DNA from: Bacteroidales bacterium UBA4360
GTDB lineage: Bacteria > Bacteroidota > Bacteroidia > Bacteroidales > UBA932
Assembly (NCBI GenBank): GCA_002393945.1
Contig: DGSO01000016.1
Coordinates: forward strand, 58,961 to 122,960
DNA: 64,000 nucleotides
Direction of reading: 5' to 3'
Made by a program: the position numbers and the translations under genes
Part shown: positions 17,966-25,767 of the stretch, piece by piece
Layout of the letters: each line of letters opens with the position of its first letter
How positions within the stretch are numbered: position 1 is the stretch's first letter
The notes under the pieces: generated by a model
Told to the model about the DNA's origin: nothing
What the model saw: only the letters and a program-made list of their open reading frames with translations
The model's database searches: none

Positions 17966-18799
17966 ATGAAAAGAATCCTGCCCCTGCTGTTTGTCATCTC
18001 CCTTCTTGCAGTCGGCTGCAAAAGGGGAGCCGAGCCCCTCCCGGTGATGTCCTTCAATGTCAGGCTCGGCGTCGCCGATGACGGGGACCACTCCTGGGTC
18101 TACCGGAGGGAAGCCGCCGCCGCGATGATCGGCGACCAGGCCCCGGCGGTCTTCGGCGTGCAGGAGGCCTATGACTTCCAGCTGTCGTTCATTGCCGACA
18201 GGTGTCCCGGCTACGCATGTGTCGGTGTCGGCAGGGAGGACGGACTCTCCCAGGGTGAGCACATGGCGGTCTTCTATGACACGGAGCGCATCGAACTGAA
18301 GGATTGGGGCACCTACTGGCTCTCGGAAACGCCCGACGAGCCGTCCCTTGGCTGGGATGCAGCCTGCAAGAGGACCGCGACGTGGACCCTTCTGTATGAC
18401 AGGAAGGCCGGAAGGCACTTCTACTTCGTGAACACCCACCTTGACCATGTGGGGAAGGTGGCCCGGCGGGAAGGACTAGCCCTCATCGTCTCACGAATCG
18501 GCGCGATGAACCCCGATGGCTATCCGATGGTTCTGGTGGGGGATTTCAACGTGTTCCCAGACGACCCGTGCCTGAAGGATCTCCGGGGCATGATGGAGGA
18601 TGCCTGGGAGAGCGCGGCCACGGTGGACGACGGGCCGACATGGCACAACTGGGGAAGGGTCACGGACCGGCCCCATATCGACTATGTCTTCTACAGCGGC
18701 TTCTCTTCCTGTGAGAGCATGACACGCATCACGGGGGCGTACCTTGACTGTCCCTTCGTCTCGGACCACTATCCGGTGAAGGCCGTGCTGCGTTACTGA
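17966..18799 (+). CDS. Endonuclease/exonuclease/phosphatase family lipoprotein
   Basis: A 277-aa lipoprotein (lipobox LLAVGC, Cys18) with one EEP domain. Conserved residues visible are MSFNVRLG (Asn near 33), the metal-ligand Glu in GVQEAYD, the NTHLDHVG His/Asp pair, GDFNVFPDD, and the terminal SDHYPV His. Periplasmic proteins of this kind in Bacteroides are phosphodiesterases of unknown substrate; many sit near sugar-phosphate genes. All catalytic positions seem intact. The gene probably shares a transcript with the aldolase. Confidence 0.88.
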   Translation: MKRILPLLFVISLLAVGCKRGAEPLPVMSFNVRLGVADDGDHSWVYRREAAAAMIGDQAPAVFGVQEAYDFQLSFIADRCPGYACVGVGREDGLSQGEHMAVFYDTERIELKDWGTYWLSETPDEPSLGWDAACKRTATWTLLYDRKAGRHFYFVNTHLDHVGKVARREGLALIVSRIGAMNPDGYPMVLVGDFNVFPDDPCLKDLRGMMEDAWESAATVDDGPTWHNWGRVTDRPHIDYVFYSGFSSCESMTRITGAYLDCPFVSDHYPVKAVLRY

Positions 18800-18809
18800 C
18801 GGCGGATCC

Positions 18810-19733
18810 CTATTTTTTCTTCTTCTCCTGCGCCCTCTTGTCACGGATCTCCTGCATCTCTTTCACATCGATGAGGGTCCATCCCTGTTCGCGGGCGTAG
18901 TCGACCATCTGGGTGAGGGCAGCCTTTAGGAAGACGCGCGGGATCTTCACGCACATCTGGCAGGCCTCCTTGGTGAACTTGATGTTGGGGTCGATCCGGC
19001 TTGCGGCGAACATCACGCTGTCCACAGCCATTTCCTTTCCCGCGGGGATGGGCTCCTTGCGGGGGCGGCGGAAACGGGTGTACCAGAAGTAGGTGCTGTC
19101 CCTGTAACCGTAGTCCACCGGGACATGGGGGAAGGCCCCGGCCTTGACACCGCCGATGATGGCGTCGTGGTACTTCTCTTTCATGAGGATCTTGTCGATT
19201 CGGAGGATGAAATGGCAGCCGAACTTCGAGGTGATGCCGTTGAAGTTCCGGTACGGCCCCTCGACCCCTTCCAGCTGGCCCACCTTCGAGCGGTCCTCGA
19301 AAGCGTTCTCAAGGGAATCGTCCCAGGTGCACTCGAACACCTGGAAAGCCTTCTTCACGACAAGGGGACGGACGCCGTCGGCCTGCCCTTTCTCCAGTTC
19401 GAAGCTGCACTTCGCCATCTTCTCCTTCGAGGTCTCTCCGGGAAAGCCCAGCTTGACGATCCCTTTGAAATCCTTGGGGGAGTCCTCCAGGAAATTGATG
19501 GCGCACTTGCCGGTGCGGAGTATGTTCTGTGCCGTGTTGGAGGAGTTCCTGCATTCGAGGAGCATGGCGTAGTAGTCCTTCCCGGCGATGTAATAGGGGA
19601 AGCACAGCGAATAGGCCCCCATGGTGGTGTTCCCTTCCTCATCGAGGGTGGAGATGAGCAGGGTCGGCATCGGGAAGAATGCACTTGTCTGGTAGAAATT
19701 GTCTACGATTCTAAGGTCTTTGAATGAACTCAT
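18810..19733 (-). CDS. Flavin reductase-like (FMN-binding split barrel) protein
   Basis: A 307-aa protein. The N-terminal 200 residues fit the flavin reductase-like split-barrel domain: FFPMPTLLISTLDEEGN, then MGAYSLCFPYYIAGKDYYAMLLE and the RTGKCAINFLE motif. The C-terminal third (from about 215) is a family-specific extension ending in a very basic KKKK tail. These proteins bind FMN and often act as NAD(P)H:flavin oxidoreductases, but the substrate here is unknown. No signal peptide, so cytoplasmic. Its 3' end meets that of the EEP gene. Confidence 0.82.
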   Translation of the reverse strand: MSSFKDLRIVDNFYQTSAFFPMPTLLISTLDEEGNTTMGAYSLCFPYYIAGKDYYAMLLECRNSSNTAQNILRTGKCAINFLEDSPKDFKGIVKLGFPGETSKEKMAKCSFELEKGQADGVRPLVVKKAFQVFECTWDDSLENAFEDRSKVGQLEGVEGPYRNFNGITSKFGCHFILRIDKILMKEKYHDAIIGGVKAGAFPHVPVDYGYRDSTYFWYTRFRRPRKEPIPAGKEMAVDSVMFAASRIDPNIKFTKEACQMCVKIPRVFLKAALTQMVDYAREQGWTLIDVKEMQEIRDKRAQEKKKK

Positions 19734-19897
19734 GGTTATCGGATTAAAGTGCTGTTACAAAAAGACTAGGCTGCGTGTTGGAACACACCAGGGCAAGGAG
19801 CAGGAGGGCTGCTATGAGGGCATCTTGTCTCCAATCTTCATGGTGGAACGGGATTGATAATCTTTCCCAAAAATAGCCAAATTATCGCAAATTAGCC
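19734..19897. other. Intergenic stretch without a clear gene
   Basis: I see no gene, tRNA or repeat here. On the minus strand one frame reads a hydrophobic stretch ending in a lipobox-like ALVCS, but it has no start codon and stops soon after, so it could at most be a decayed remnant. Confidence 0.4.
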
Positions 19898-20413
19898 CTA
19901 ATTTCGAGGGAAAAAGTTCCAGGCCCGCATGCTCTCGCGGCTCTCGGACAGCTCCCGTTCCGTGATTCGGTCGTCCAGGGTGAAGAAGAGATAGTGGTCC
20001 TCCAGGTCGCTGCCTTTGTAGCGGTTCTTGAGGAATACGTCCTTCAGGGCCAGTGTGACACACTGCCGATGCATGGAGAGGAAGCGGTATAGGAGCGGAA
20101 GGGTGGGGAAGTCACAGGCTTCACCCTGAAGCCAGAGTTCATCTGAACAGAAGGTGCAGACCCTGGCGGCATTCTCGAACTCAAGATAGGCTTCCCTAGG
20201 GTATCCGACACTCAGGAGGAACCTTGCGAATCTCTCGTGGGCACGGCTTCTGGCAATCAGCCATCCGATCTCATCCTCCACGTCCTCCCATTGGGCCTCC
20301 AGGCGCGCAATCGTTTCCTTGTAGGGCTCGGCAGCAATATTGACAAGGGAGGGAACCATTCGGAGCTTGCCGGACTCAGTCCAGGCAACAAGCGTGTAGT
20401 TTTTGCTTGACAT
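19898..20413 (-). CDS. Unknown protein, 171 aa
   Basis: I do not recognise this protein. It starts MSSKNYTLVAW; the longer upstream frame would run through the folded element at 20417-20520 and is not credible. It is soluble and largely helical, with a middle region (about 55-110) rich in W, R and E (SRAHERFARFLLSVGYPREAYLEFENAA) that recalls a tetratricopeptide-type helical hairpin. Two cysteines lie at VCTFCSDE. It has no signal peptide. It is the last of a run of short minus-strand genes and may be co-transcribed with them, although the structured element lies between. Confidence 0.65.
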   Translation of the reverse strand: MSSKNYTLVAWTESGKLRMVPSLVNIAAEPYKETIARLEAQWEDVEDEIGWLIARSRAHERFARFLLSVGYPREAYLEFENAARVCTFCSDELWLQGEACDFPTLPLLYRFLSMHRQCVTLALKDVFLKNRYKGSDLEDHYLFFTLDDRITERELSESRESMRAWNFFPRN

Positions 20414-20416
20414 AAA

Positions 20417-20520
20417 TGACAGTATTTGAAAGAACTTCCCGGATACCTGGCCATGGAGGGTACAATACCCCCTGAGCGCAATGCTCGGGTGGCCTTCGCC
20501 CGGGTTTCTAAATACTGTCA
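20417..20520. repeat. Cloverleaf-like structured inverted repeat
   Basis: A 104-bp element with an outer inverted repeat TGACAGTATTT (20417-20427) and AAATACTGTCA (20510-20520). Inside are a stem CCCGG (20438-20442) with CCGGG (20500-20504), a stem GGCCA (20449-20453) with TGGCC (20490-20494), and two apical hairpins, GGGTA-CAA-TACCC (20458-20470) and GAGC-GCAAT-GCTC (20474-20486). The result is a stacked stem ending in two arms. It could be a palindromic mobile element or a structured RNA. No second copy was seen in this window. Confidence 0.6.
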
Positions 20521-20570
20521 GTGGGAAATCTGATGCAAAGGTAAACAAAAAAACAGGAATGCCAAAACTT

Positions 20571-20831
20571 TCAGCATCCTGCCAGCAGTTGTTCCATATT
20601 GGCAACGGCCTCCTCAAGCTGCCTTCCGAACGAGCAGTGTTCCTTCAGAAAGGCATCGTCCCCATCGGACAAAACAGCATAGAGAGCAGGCGACATGGAG
20701 TTGACATACGCGGCGATAACGTCCTCTATGTGGTCCTTTTCGGCCTCCGAGGTCGAGTACTTGTATACTTTTGCCTTCTGGTGGAAAAAGGCGTAGGCCT
20801 GCTCGATGATATTCCTGTCCAAAGAACTCAT
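20571..20831 (-). CDS. Small unknown protein, 86 aa
   Basis: I do not recognise it. It begins MSSLDRNIIEQAYAFFHQKAKVY and is predicted by eye to be mostly helical and acidic, without signal peptide or membrane segment. Its start codon overlaps the stop of the upstream DUF4250 gene (ATGA), which supports it being real and co-translated with that gene. Its opening residues, MSS plus a short helical segment, are reminiscent of its downstream neighbour only superficially. Confidence 0.6.
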   Translation of the reverse strand: MSSLDRNIIEQAYAFFHQKAKVYKYSTSEAEKDHIEDVIAAYVNSMSPALYAVLSDGDDAFLKEHCSFGRQLEEAVANMEQLLAGC

Positions 20832-21013
20832 TTTATGCAGTTGAGGTTTTCCTTGTAGGCATAGCCTTCGCTTGCGAGCAGGCGGTCCATATCGGCCCGC
20901 TCAATGCCGAAGCAGTAGCAAATCTGGTCGAGGTTCTCGAACTCCTCGTCCCGAAGGAGAAAGTTGATGCTGGACACCAGCATGGGTATGTCGGAAAGAG
21001 GAAGATGGTCCAT
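20828..21013 (-). CDS. DUF4250 small protein
   Basis: A 61-aa protein that fits DUF4250, a short family of unknown function: LSDIPMLVSSINFLLRDEEFENLDQICY followed by FGIERADMDRLLASEGYAY. The fold is probably a small helical bundle with a helix-turn-helix look, but DNA binding is not shown. It starts three bases after the ridA stop on the same strand and overlaps the next gene, so it is probably part of the yfcC-ridA transcript. Confidence 0.75.
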   Translation of the reverse strand: MDHLPLSDIPMLVSSINFLLRDEEFENLDQICYCFGIERADMDRLLASEGYAYKENLNCIK

Positions 21014-21016
21014 GCC

Positions 21017-21397
21017 TTATTGCCTGGTTGCAATGCACTCTATTTCCACGAGGGCGCCCTTGGGGAGGGTCTTCACGGCCACGGCGCTGCGGGCAGGGAA
21101 AGGAGCACTGAAGAACTCGGAGTAGACTTCGTTCATGGTTGCGAAGTCTCCCATATCGGCAAGGAAAACCGTTGTCTTCACTACTGAGGAAAGGTCGAGG
21201 CCTGCCGCCTCCAGGATGGCGGATGCGTTGAGAAGGCTCTGCCTGGTCTGTTCCTTCACGCCTCCTTCAGGGAACGTTCCCGTTGCAGGGTCGATGGGAA
21301 GCTGCCCGGACACGAACACAAGTCCGGCGCCGCTGTCAACTGCTTGGCTGTAGGGGCCGATAGCTCCGGGAGCCTTGGTGGTTTCAATGGATTTCAT
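21017..21397 (-). CDS. ridA: RidA family enamine/imine deaminase
   Basis: RidA hydrolyses reactive enamine/imine intermediates such as 2-aminoacrylate released by PLP enzymes. The 126-aa length is normal. Visible motifs are GAIGPYSQAV near the N-terminus, FVSGQLPIDP, and the C-terminal PARSAVAVKTLPKGALVEIECIA, which holds the substrate-carboxylate-binding Arg and the conserved Glu. The start at 21397 is chosen because the upstream extension runs into the yfcC gene. It follows yfcC by 14 bp. Confidence 0.95.
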   Translation of the reverse strand: MKSIETTKAPGAIGPYSQAVDSGAGLVFVSGQLPIDPATGTFPEGGVKEQTRQSLLNASAILEAAGLDLSSVVKTTVFLADMGDFATMNEVYSEFFSAPFPARSAVAVKTLPKGALVEIECIATRQ

Positions 21398-21411
21398 ATT
21401 GATGGATTGAA

Positions 21412-22728
21412 TTAAAAGCCGGCAATCGGCATGAATAATGTCGGAAGGAGGAGAAGGAGCCCTAGCACGAGGAGTACAAGCACTCCCTTCCATATCCACT
21501 TCACCCACTTCGCATATGGGACGCGGGCCATGGCGAGGGCTGCCATCAGGACCCCGGAGGTGGGGGTGATCATATTGGTGAAGCCGTCTCCGAACTGGAA
21601 GGCAAGCACCATCGCCTGGCGGGAAACTCCCACAAGATCAGAGAAGGGAGACATGATGGGTATGGTGATGGCGGCTTTCGCCGTGGCGCTTGGGATGAGG
21701 AAGTTGATGACGGCCTGTATGCCATACATCGCCGAAAGGGATGACACCTCGCCTGTCCCTTCCAGTGACTCCTGCATCCCGTGGAGGATGCTGTCGACTA
21801 TCTTGCCGTCCTGAAGAATGATGACTATACCGGAGGCAAAACCCACCACGAGGGCTGCCGACAGGATGTCCTTGGCACCCGCAATGAGTTCATCGGCAAT
21901 GCGGTTGGCCGGGAAGCCCGCTATTATGCCGCAGAGGATTCCCATGGCAAGGAAAAGGCCTGTTATCTCGGGCATGTACCACCCCCGGAGAGTGACCCCG
22001 AGGACAAGGGCGATGACGGTGAGAAGAAGGACTGCGAGGACCCACTTCTGCCTCACTGTAAGAGGTGCTGCTTCGATGGCGGTCACCTCTACGGTGGGCT
22101 TTCTTGTCTTCCTGGCATACAGCACTACAAATACGCACAGGATGGCTGTCAGGAAGGCCCAGCAGAAGATTCGGTAGCCCATTCCCGAGAAGAGCGGGAG
22201 TTCCGCCATCTCCTGGGCTATACCCACGGTAAAAGGATTGAGGAAGGCGCTGGAGAAGCCGATGTTGGATGCAACGTAGACCACAAGGAGTCCCATTATG
22301 GCATCATAGCCCATTGAGACCACGAGTGGAACGACTATCCCCACAAAAGGAATCGCCTCCTCACTCATCCCGAAGATAGCCCCGCCGAGGGAGAAAAGGA
22401 CAGTCAGCGTCACGAGGACAGCCTTGTCCCTGCGTCCTATAACGTTTATCAGCCGCCGGATGCCGGCATCGACGGCACCCGTTGCGTTCAGAAGCCAGAA
22501 CGCCCCGCCAACAACAAGGATGAAGATGATTATCCCGGCCTGCTTGACAAAACCGTTGTATATGGCAGAGAACACCTGCCATGTCTGCGGCACGGCGTGC
22601 ACATTCTCATACGAGAGGGTTCCGTCCTCGGAGGTGACATACTCCCCGCCCGGAACCACCCAGGTCAGAAAGGCGCAAAACACTATCAGGATTGCTATGA
22701 TGACGTATGTGTTCGGCAGTTTCTTCAT
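21412..22728 (-). CDS. YfcC family membrane transporter
   Basis: A 438-aa integral membrane protein with about 11-12 hydrophobic segments. It matches the YfcC/DcuC-like ion-transporter superfamily: TWVVPGGEY near residue 25, GGAFWLLNATGAVDAGI, the re-entrant GMSEEAIPFV stretch and the second-half PSATAKAAITIPIMSPFSDLVGVSRQ. Members are proposed carriers for arginine/ornithine-type amino acids or C4-dicarboxylates; the substrate here is not known. Linkage to ridA suggests amino acid catabolism, by inference only. Confidence 0.88.
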   Translation of the reverse strand: MKKLPNTYVIIAILIVFCAFLTWVVPGGEYVTSEDGTLSYENVHAVPQTWQVFSAIYNGFVKQAGIIIFILVVGGAFWLLNATGAVDAGIRRLINVIGRRDKAVLVTLTVLFSLGGAIFGMSEEAIPFVGIVVPLVVSMGYDAIMGLLVVYVASNIGFSSAFLNPFTVGIAQEMAELPLFSGMGYRIFCWAFLTAILCVFVVLYARKTRKPTVEVTAIEAAPLTVRQKWVLAVLLLTVIALVLGVTLRGWYMPEITGLFLAMGILCGIIAGFPANRIADELIAGAKDILSAALVVGFASGIVIILQDGKIVDSILHGMQESLEGTGEVSSLSAMYGIQAVINFLIPSATAKAAITIPIMSPFSDLVGVSRQAMVLAFQFGDGFTNMITPTSGVLMAALAMARVPYAKWVKWIWKGVLVLLVLGLLLLLPTLFMPIAGF

Positions 22729-22802
22729 CCCACAAAGGTAACATTTTTACGAGCAATCGACAAACACACAAGTTGACTTAATGAGGGCCCCGTACAGGTA
22801 GT

Positions 22803-22840
22803 ACAAGAAAAGGATTGGCGACTGCCAATCCTTTTCTTGT
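22803..22840 (-). terminator. Hairpin terminator after tRNA-Arg
   Basis: A perfect 17-bp stem (ACAAGAAAAGGATTGGC with its complement) and a four-base loop immediately follow the tRNA 3' end. The descending arm is rich in T. It probably ends the tRNA transcript and shields against the yfcC transcript. Confidence 0.7.
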
Positions 22841-22911
22841 AGCCCCACGAGGAATCGAACCTCGATTTAAAGTTTAGGAAACTTCCGTTCTATCCGTTGA
22901 ACTATGAGGCC
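22840..22911 (-). tRNA. tRNA-Arg (anticodon CCT)
   Basis: On the minus strand the sequence folds as a standard cloverleaf: acceptor GGCCTCA / TGGGGCT with a G-U first pair, D-arm with GTTCAACGGATAGAAC, anticodon loop TTCCTAA giving CCT, and T-arm CGAGG-TTCGATT-CCTCG. The 3' CCA is not encoded, as is usual in this phylum. It is 72 nt long with the discriminator A. Confidence 0.93.
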
Positions 22912-22923
22912 GGATTGCCGATT

Positions 22924-22950
22924 AGATTCTTCGCTTCGCTCAGAATGACA
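22924..22950 (-). repeat. TGTCATT-family short palindromic repeat, copy a
   Basis: Read on the minus strand this is TGTCATTCTGAG...GAAGAATCT, 27 bp, with an ATTCT/AGAAT stem. It lies between the rpmF stop and the tRNA-Arg start. Confidence 0.75.
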
Positions 22951-22973
22951 ATCGGTACCTTTAAAAGAGCGGA

Positions 22974-23156
22974 TTATTCGGCGCTCTTTTCGATGATCTG
23001 CCTGCCACGGTAGTAGCCGCATTCAGGGCATACGCGGTGATACATCACCGTTGCGCCACAGTTAGGGCAAACGCTCAGGGTAGGAACCGGAGCGAAGTCG
23101 TGGGTACGGCGCTTGTCTCTTCTCTGCTTGGAGAGTTTGTGTTTCGGATGTGCCAT
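22974..23156 (-). CDS. rpmF: 50S ribosomal protein L32
   Basis: A 60-aa L32. It opens MAHPKHKLSKQRRDKRR, the basic tail that enters the ribosome, and has a zinc ribbon made by CPNC and CPEC (about residues 30-48). It follows the DUF177 gene by 21 bp; that gene pair is a conserved arrangement in bacteria. Confidence 0.97.
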   Translation of the reverse strand: MAHPKHKLSKQRRDKRRTHDFAPVPTLSVCPNCGATVMYHRVCPECGYYRGRQIIEKSAE

Positions 23157-23177
23157 TGTTTATACTTTTTAAATTGT

Positions 23178-23642
23178 TTATTTGCTGTCAAAAAGTCCTT
23201 TCAGAGCAGAGAACGGGCTGCTCGGAGCAGCCTCCTCGTCCTTTTGCTCCTGACCAAGGTACTTCACTGTATCCGGATTGCAACCGCCGTCGGGGTGGAC
23301 TTTGTGCATGGGAACCGCAAGGCAGGTGTAGTCATATACGGCCTGGCTGAAGTCCCAGTCCGCTTCTGCGGACGGTGCCTCAAATTCCTCGTCCGGGCGG
23401 GTGTCGACCTGAATGGTGAGCGGCTCGAGGCAGCGGTCGCAAGGCACCGTGACGGTGCCGCTAAGGTGAAGATCCGCCTTCACTTTCCGCGTGCCTTCCT
23501 TTACCGCCTTGATTTCAACGTCGATTCCGGCTTCCAGGATTTCCTTGTTATCAAACGCTTGAAAGAACTCTGTATCAGCATGAAAGCGGAAAATCCGCTC
23601 TCCTGCTGCCCAACCGTCCAGGGAAATGATTATACTTTTCAT
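23178..23642 (-). CDS. DUF177 (YceD-like) protein
   Basis: A 154-aa cytoplasmic protein of the DUF177/YceD family, which is commonly encoded just before rpmF and is implicated in 23S rRNA processing or ribosome assembly. The centre holds the typical CDRCLEPLTIQVD segment (about 78-90), with the two conserved cysteines. The C-terminal tail has EEFEAP and the PDGGCNPD stretch. A -7 box just upstream would drive both genes. Confidence 0.9.
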   Translation of the reverse strand: MKSIIISLDGWAAGERIFRFHADTEFFQAFDNKEILEAGIDVEIKAVKEGTRKVKADLHLSGTVTVPCDRCLEPLTIQVDTRPDEEFEAPSAEADWDFSQAVYDYTCLAVPMHKVHPDGGCNPDTVKYLGQEQKDEEAAPSSPFSALKGLFDSK

Positions 23643-23667
23643 TGCCTCAAAAACAGATTAAGGGGTG

Positions 23668-23675
23668 CAAAGATA
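23668..23675 (-). promoter_or_regulatory. -7 promoter box for DUF177-rpmF
   Basis: On the minus strand TATCTTTG lies 25 bases before the DUF177 ATG. It fits the Bacteroidetes -7 consensus. Confidence 0.5.
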
Positions 23676-23693
23676 CAAATAATTTTCCAAATA

Positions 23694-25499
23694 TCAATCT
23701 TCTGAGCCGGAATTTCTTTTACGGTCCAGAGGGTCGAGGGCGATTTTGCGCATGCGCATGTGGTTGGGAGTTATCTCCACAAGCTCATCGGCCTGGATAT
23801 ATTCGAGGGCTTCTTCGAGGGAGAACTTGATAGCGGGAGGGAGGACCACCTTTTCGTCGGAGCCGGAGGCACGGACGTTGGTGAGCTTCTTGGTCTTGCA
23901 GATGTTGATGTTCAGGTCCCTTTCGCGGGTGTGTTCGCCGACTACCTGGCCGCCGTAGATTTCCTCGCCGGGCTCCACGAAGAATCGGCCCCTGTCAAGG
24001 AGCTTGTTCATGGAGTAGGCCACCGCCTCGCCGGTCTCGAGGGAGACGAGGGAGCCGTTGGTCCGCATCTCGATTTCGCCTTTGTAGGGCTGGTATTCCT
24101 TGTAGCGGTGGGCTACGACGGCTTCGCCCTGGGTGGCGGTGAGGAGGTTGGAACGAAGGCCCATGAGGCCGCGGGTGGGGATTTCGAACTCGAGGAGGGT
24201 GCGGTCTCCGCGGGGTTCCATGCGGATGAGGGCGCCCTTGCGGCGGGTCGAAAGCTCGATGGCGGCACCTACAAACTGCTCCGGAACTTCGATGGAGAGC
24301 TCTTCGATAGGTTCGCAGCGCTGGCCGCCGATGGTCTTGTCCAGGACCTTGGGCTGGCCTACCTGGAGCTCGAAGCCTTCTCGGCGCATGGTCTCGATGA
24401 GGACGGAGAGGTGGAGGACGCCTCGGCCGTAGACGACGAAGGAATCGGCATTGACGCCGGGCTTGACGCGGAGGGCGAGGTTCTTCTCAAGCTCCCTGTC
24501 CAGGCGCTCCTTCAGGTGGCGGGAGGTGACGAATTTTCCGTCCTTGCCGAAGAAGGGGCTGTTGTTGATCATGAAGAGCATGGACATGGTGGGCTCGTCC
24601 ACGGCGATGGGCGGGAGGGCCTCGGGGGCTTCGGCATCGGCAATGGTGTCACCGATTTCAAAGCCGTCGATGCCCACGACGGCGCAGATGTCACCGCACT
24701 GGACCTCGTCCACGTTGGCCTTGCCCAGGCCTTCGAAGACCATGAGCTGCTTGATTTTTGACTTTTCGATGACGTCGTAGCGCTTGCACAGGCTCACCGG
24801 CATGCCGGTCTTGAGGCTGCCGCGGGTGATTCGGCCCACTGCGATACGGCCTACGTAAGGGGAATACTCCAGGGACGACACCAACATCTGGGGCGTGCCT
24901 TCCACCACCTTGGGGGCGGGGATTTCCTCGAGGATTGTGTCCAGGAGGGCCGATATATCCTGCGTGGGCTTCTTCCAGTCATGGGACATCCAGCCCTGCT
25001 TCGCGCTGCCGTAGACGGTCTTGAACTCGAGCTGGTCTTCGGTGGCGCCGAGGTTGAACATGAGCTCGAACACCTCTTCCTGGACTTCGTCCGGGCGGCA
25101 GTTGGGCTTGTCTACCTTGTTGATGACCACGATTGGCTTCTTTCCCATGTCGATGGCCTTGGAGAGTACGAAACGGGTCTGCGGCATGCAGCCTTCGAAG
25201 GCGTCCACGAGGAGGAGGACGCCGTCGGCCATGTTGAGGACGCGTTCCACCTCGCCGCCGAAGTCGCTGTGGCCGGGAGTGTCGATAATGTTGATTTTCA
25301 CGCCCTTATATGTGACCGATACGTTCTTGGCGAGGATGGTGATGCCTCTTTCCCTTTCCAGGTCGTTGTTGTCCAGGATAAGGTTGCCAAGGTCTTCGGG
25401 TTTGCGGACCAGATTGGCCTGGTAAATCATTCTGTCTACCAGGGTTGTTTTGCCGTGGTCTACGTGGGCGATGATTGCGATATTGCGTATTTCCTGCAT
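23694..25499 (-). CDS. typA: Ribosome-binding GTPase TypA/BipA
   Basis: TypA/BipA is a translational GTPase related to EF-G that acts in stress adaptation and large-subunit assembly. The 601-aa protein has the normal length. Motifs are the P-loop AHVDHGKTTL (about 11-20), the G2 RGITI, DTPGHSDFGGEV, NKVDKPNCRP, domain II (about 205-290), the EF-G-like domains III and V, and the BipA-specific C-terminal domain with TRGLMGLRSNLLTATQGEA and VRASGSDEKVVLPP. The first ATG is used. Confidence 0.97.
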   Translation of the reverse strand: MQEIRNIAIIAHVDHGKTTLVDRMIYQANLVRKPEDLGNLILDNNDLERERGITILAKNVSVTYKGVKINIIDTPGHSDFGGEVERVLNMADGVLLLVDAFEGCMPQTRFVLSKAIDMGKKPIVVINKVDKPNCRPDEVQEEVFELMFNLGATEDQLEFKTVYGSAKQGWMSHDWKKPTQDISALLDTILEEIPAPKVVEGTPQMLVSSLEYSPYVGRIAVGRITRGSLKTGMPVSLCKRYDVIEKSKIKQLMVFEGLGKANVDEVQCGDICAVVGIDGFEIGDTIADAEAPEALPPIAVDEPTMSMLFMINNSPFFGKDGKFVTSRHLKERLDRELEKNLALRVKPGVNADSFVVYGRGVLHLSVLIETMRREGFELQVGQPKVLDKTIGGQRCEPIEELSIEVPEQFVGAAIELSTRRKGALIRMEPRGDRTLLEFEIPTRGLMGLRSNLLTATQGEAVVAHRYKEYQPYKGEIEMRTNGSLVSLETGEAVAYSMNKLLDRGRFFVEPGEEIYGGQVVGEHTRERDLNINICKTKKLTNVRASGSDEKVVLPPAIKFSLEEALEYIQADELVEITPNHMRMRKIALDPLDRKRNSGSED

Positions 25500-25539
25500 A
25501 ATCTTATAGTTACGGAAGTTAGGCCCGTTTTACGGGGCG

Positions 25540-25547
25540 CAAAGATA
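25540..25547 (-). promoter_or_regulatory. -7 promoter box of typA
   Basis: On the minus strand TATCTTTG is about 40 bases before the typA start. No convincing -33 box was assigned. An imperfect GCCCCGTAAAACGGGC hairpin lies in the leader. Confidence 0.45.
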
Positions 25548-25639
25548 CAAAAAATCCCTCAAAAAGTGAAACGGATAATGTGGCCTGCAGCGGGCTGGGG
25601 TGCGGTTTTTCCCGTGCCTGTCAAGGTTTTTGCTGCAAA

Positions 25640-25731
25640 TAAACGTTTCTGAAACGTTTCAAAAATGCCCTGGAGGGCCGTAGAATGGCTTTTATCCGTT
25701 TTATCCGTTTACCATTTTTTTAAACGGATAA
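25640..25731. promoter_or_regulatory. Palindrome cluster upstream of the lipoprotein pair
   Basis: The divergent typA/lipoprotein gap holds a perfect 12-bp palindrome TGAAACGTTTCA (25650-25661), with a second AAACGTTT half just before it, and an 11-bp inverted repeat TTATCCGTTTA / TAAACGGATAA (25701-25711, 25721-25731). These look like regulator-binding sites or, for the second, a hairpin. The first is similar to, but not the same as, the CAAACGTTTG operators of the pectin locus. Confidence 0.45.
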
Positions 25732-25767
25732 GTGTTGTGAGATTTGCAGCAAGAAATATTGTGAGCT

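Noticed and set aside
19734..19897. A lipoprotein gene on the minus strand (hydrophobic run ending ALVCS)
   Set aside because: No start codon in that frame and a stop soon after; the short ATG frame beside it gives only nine residues.
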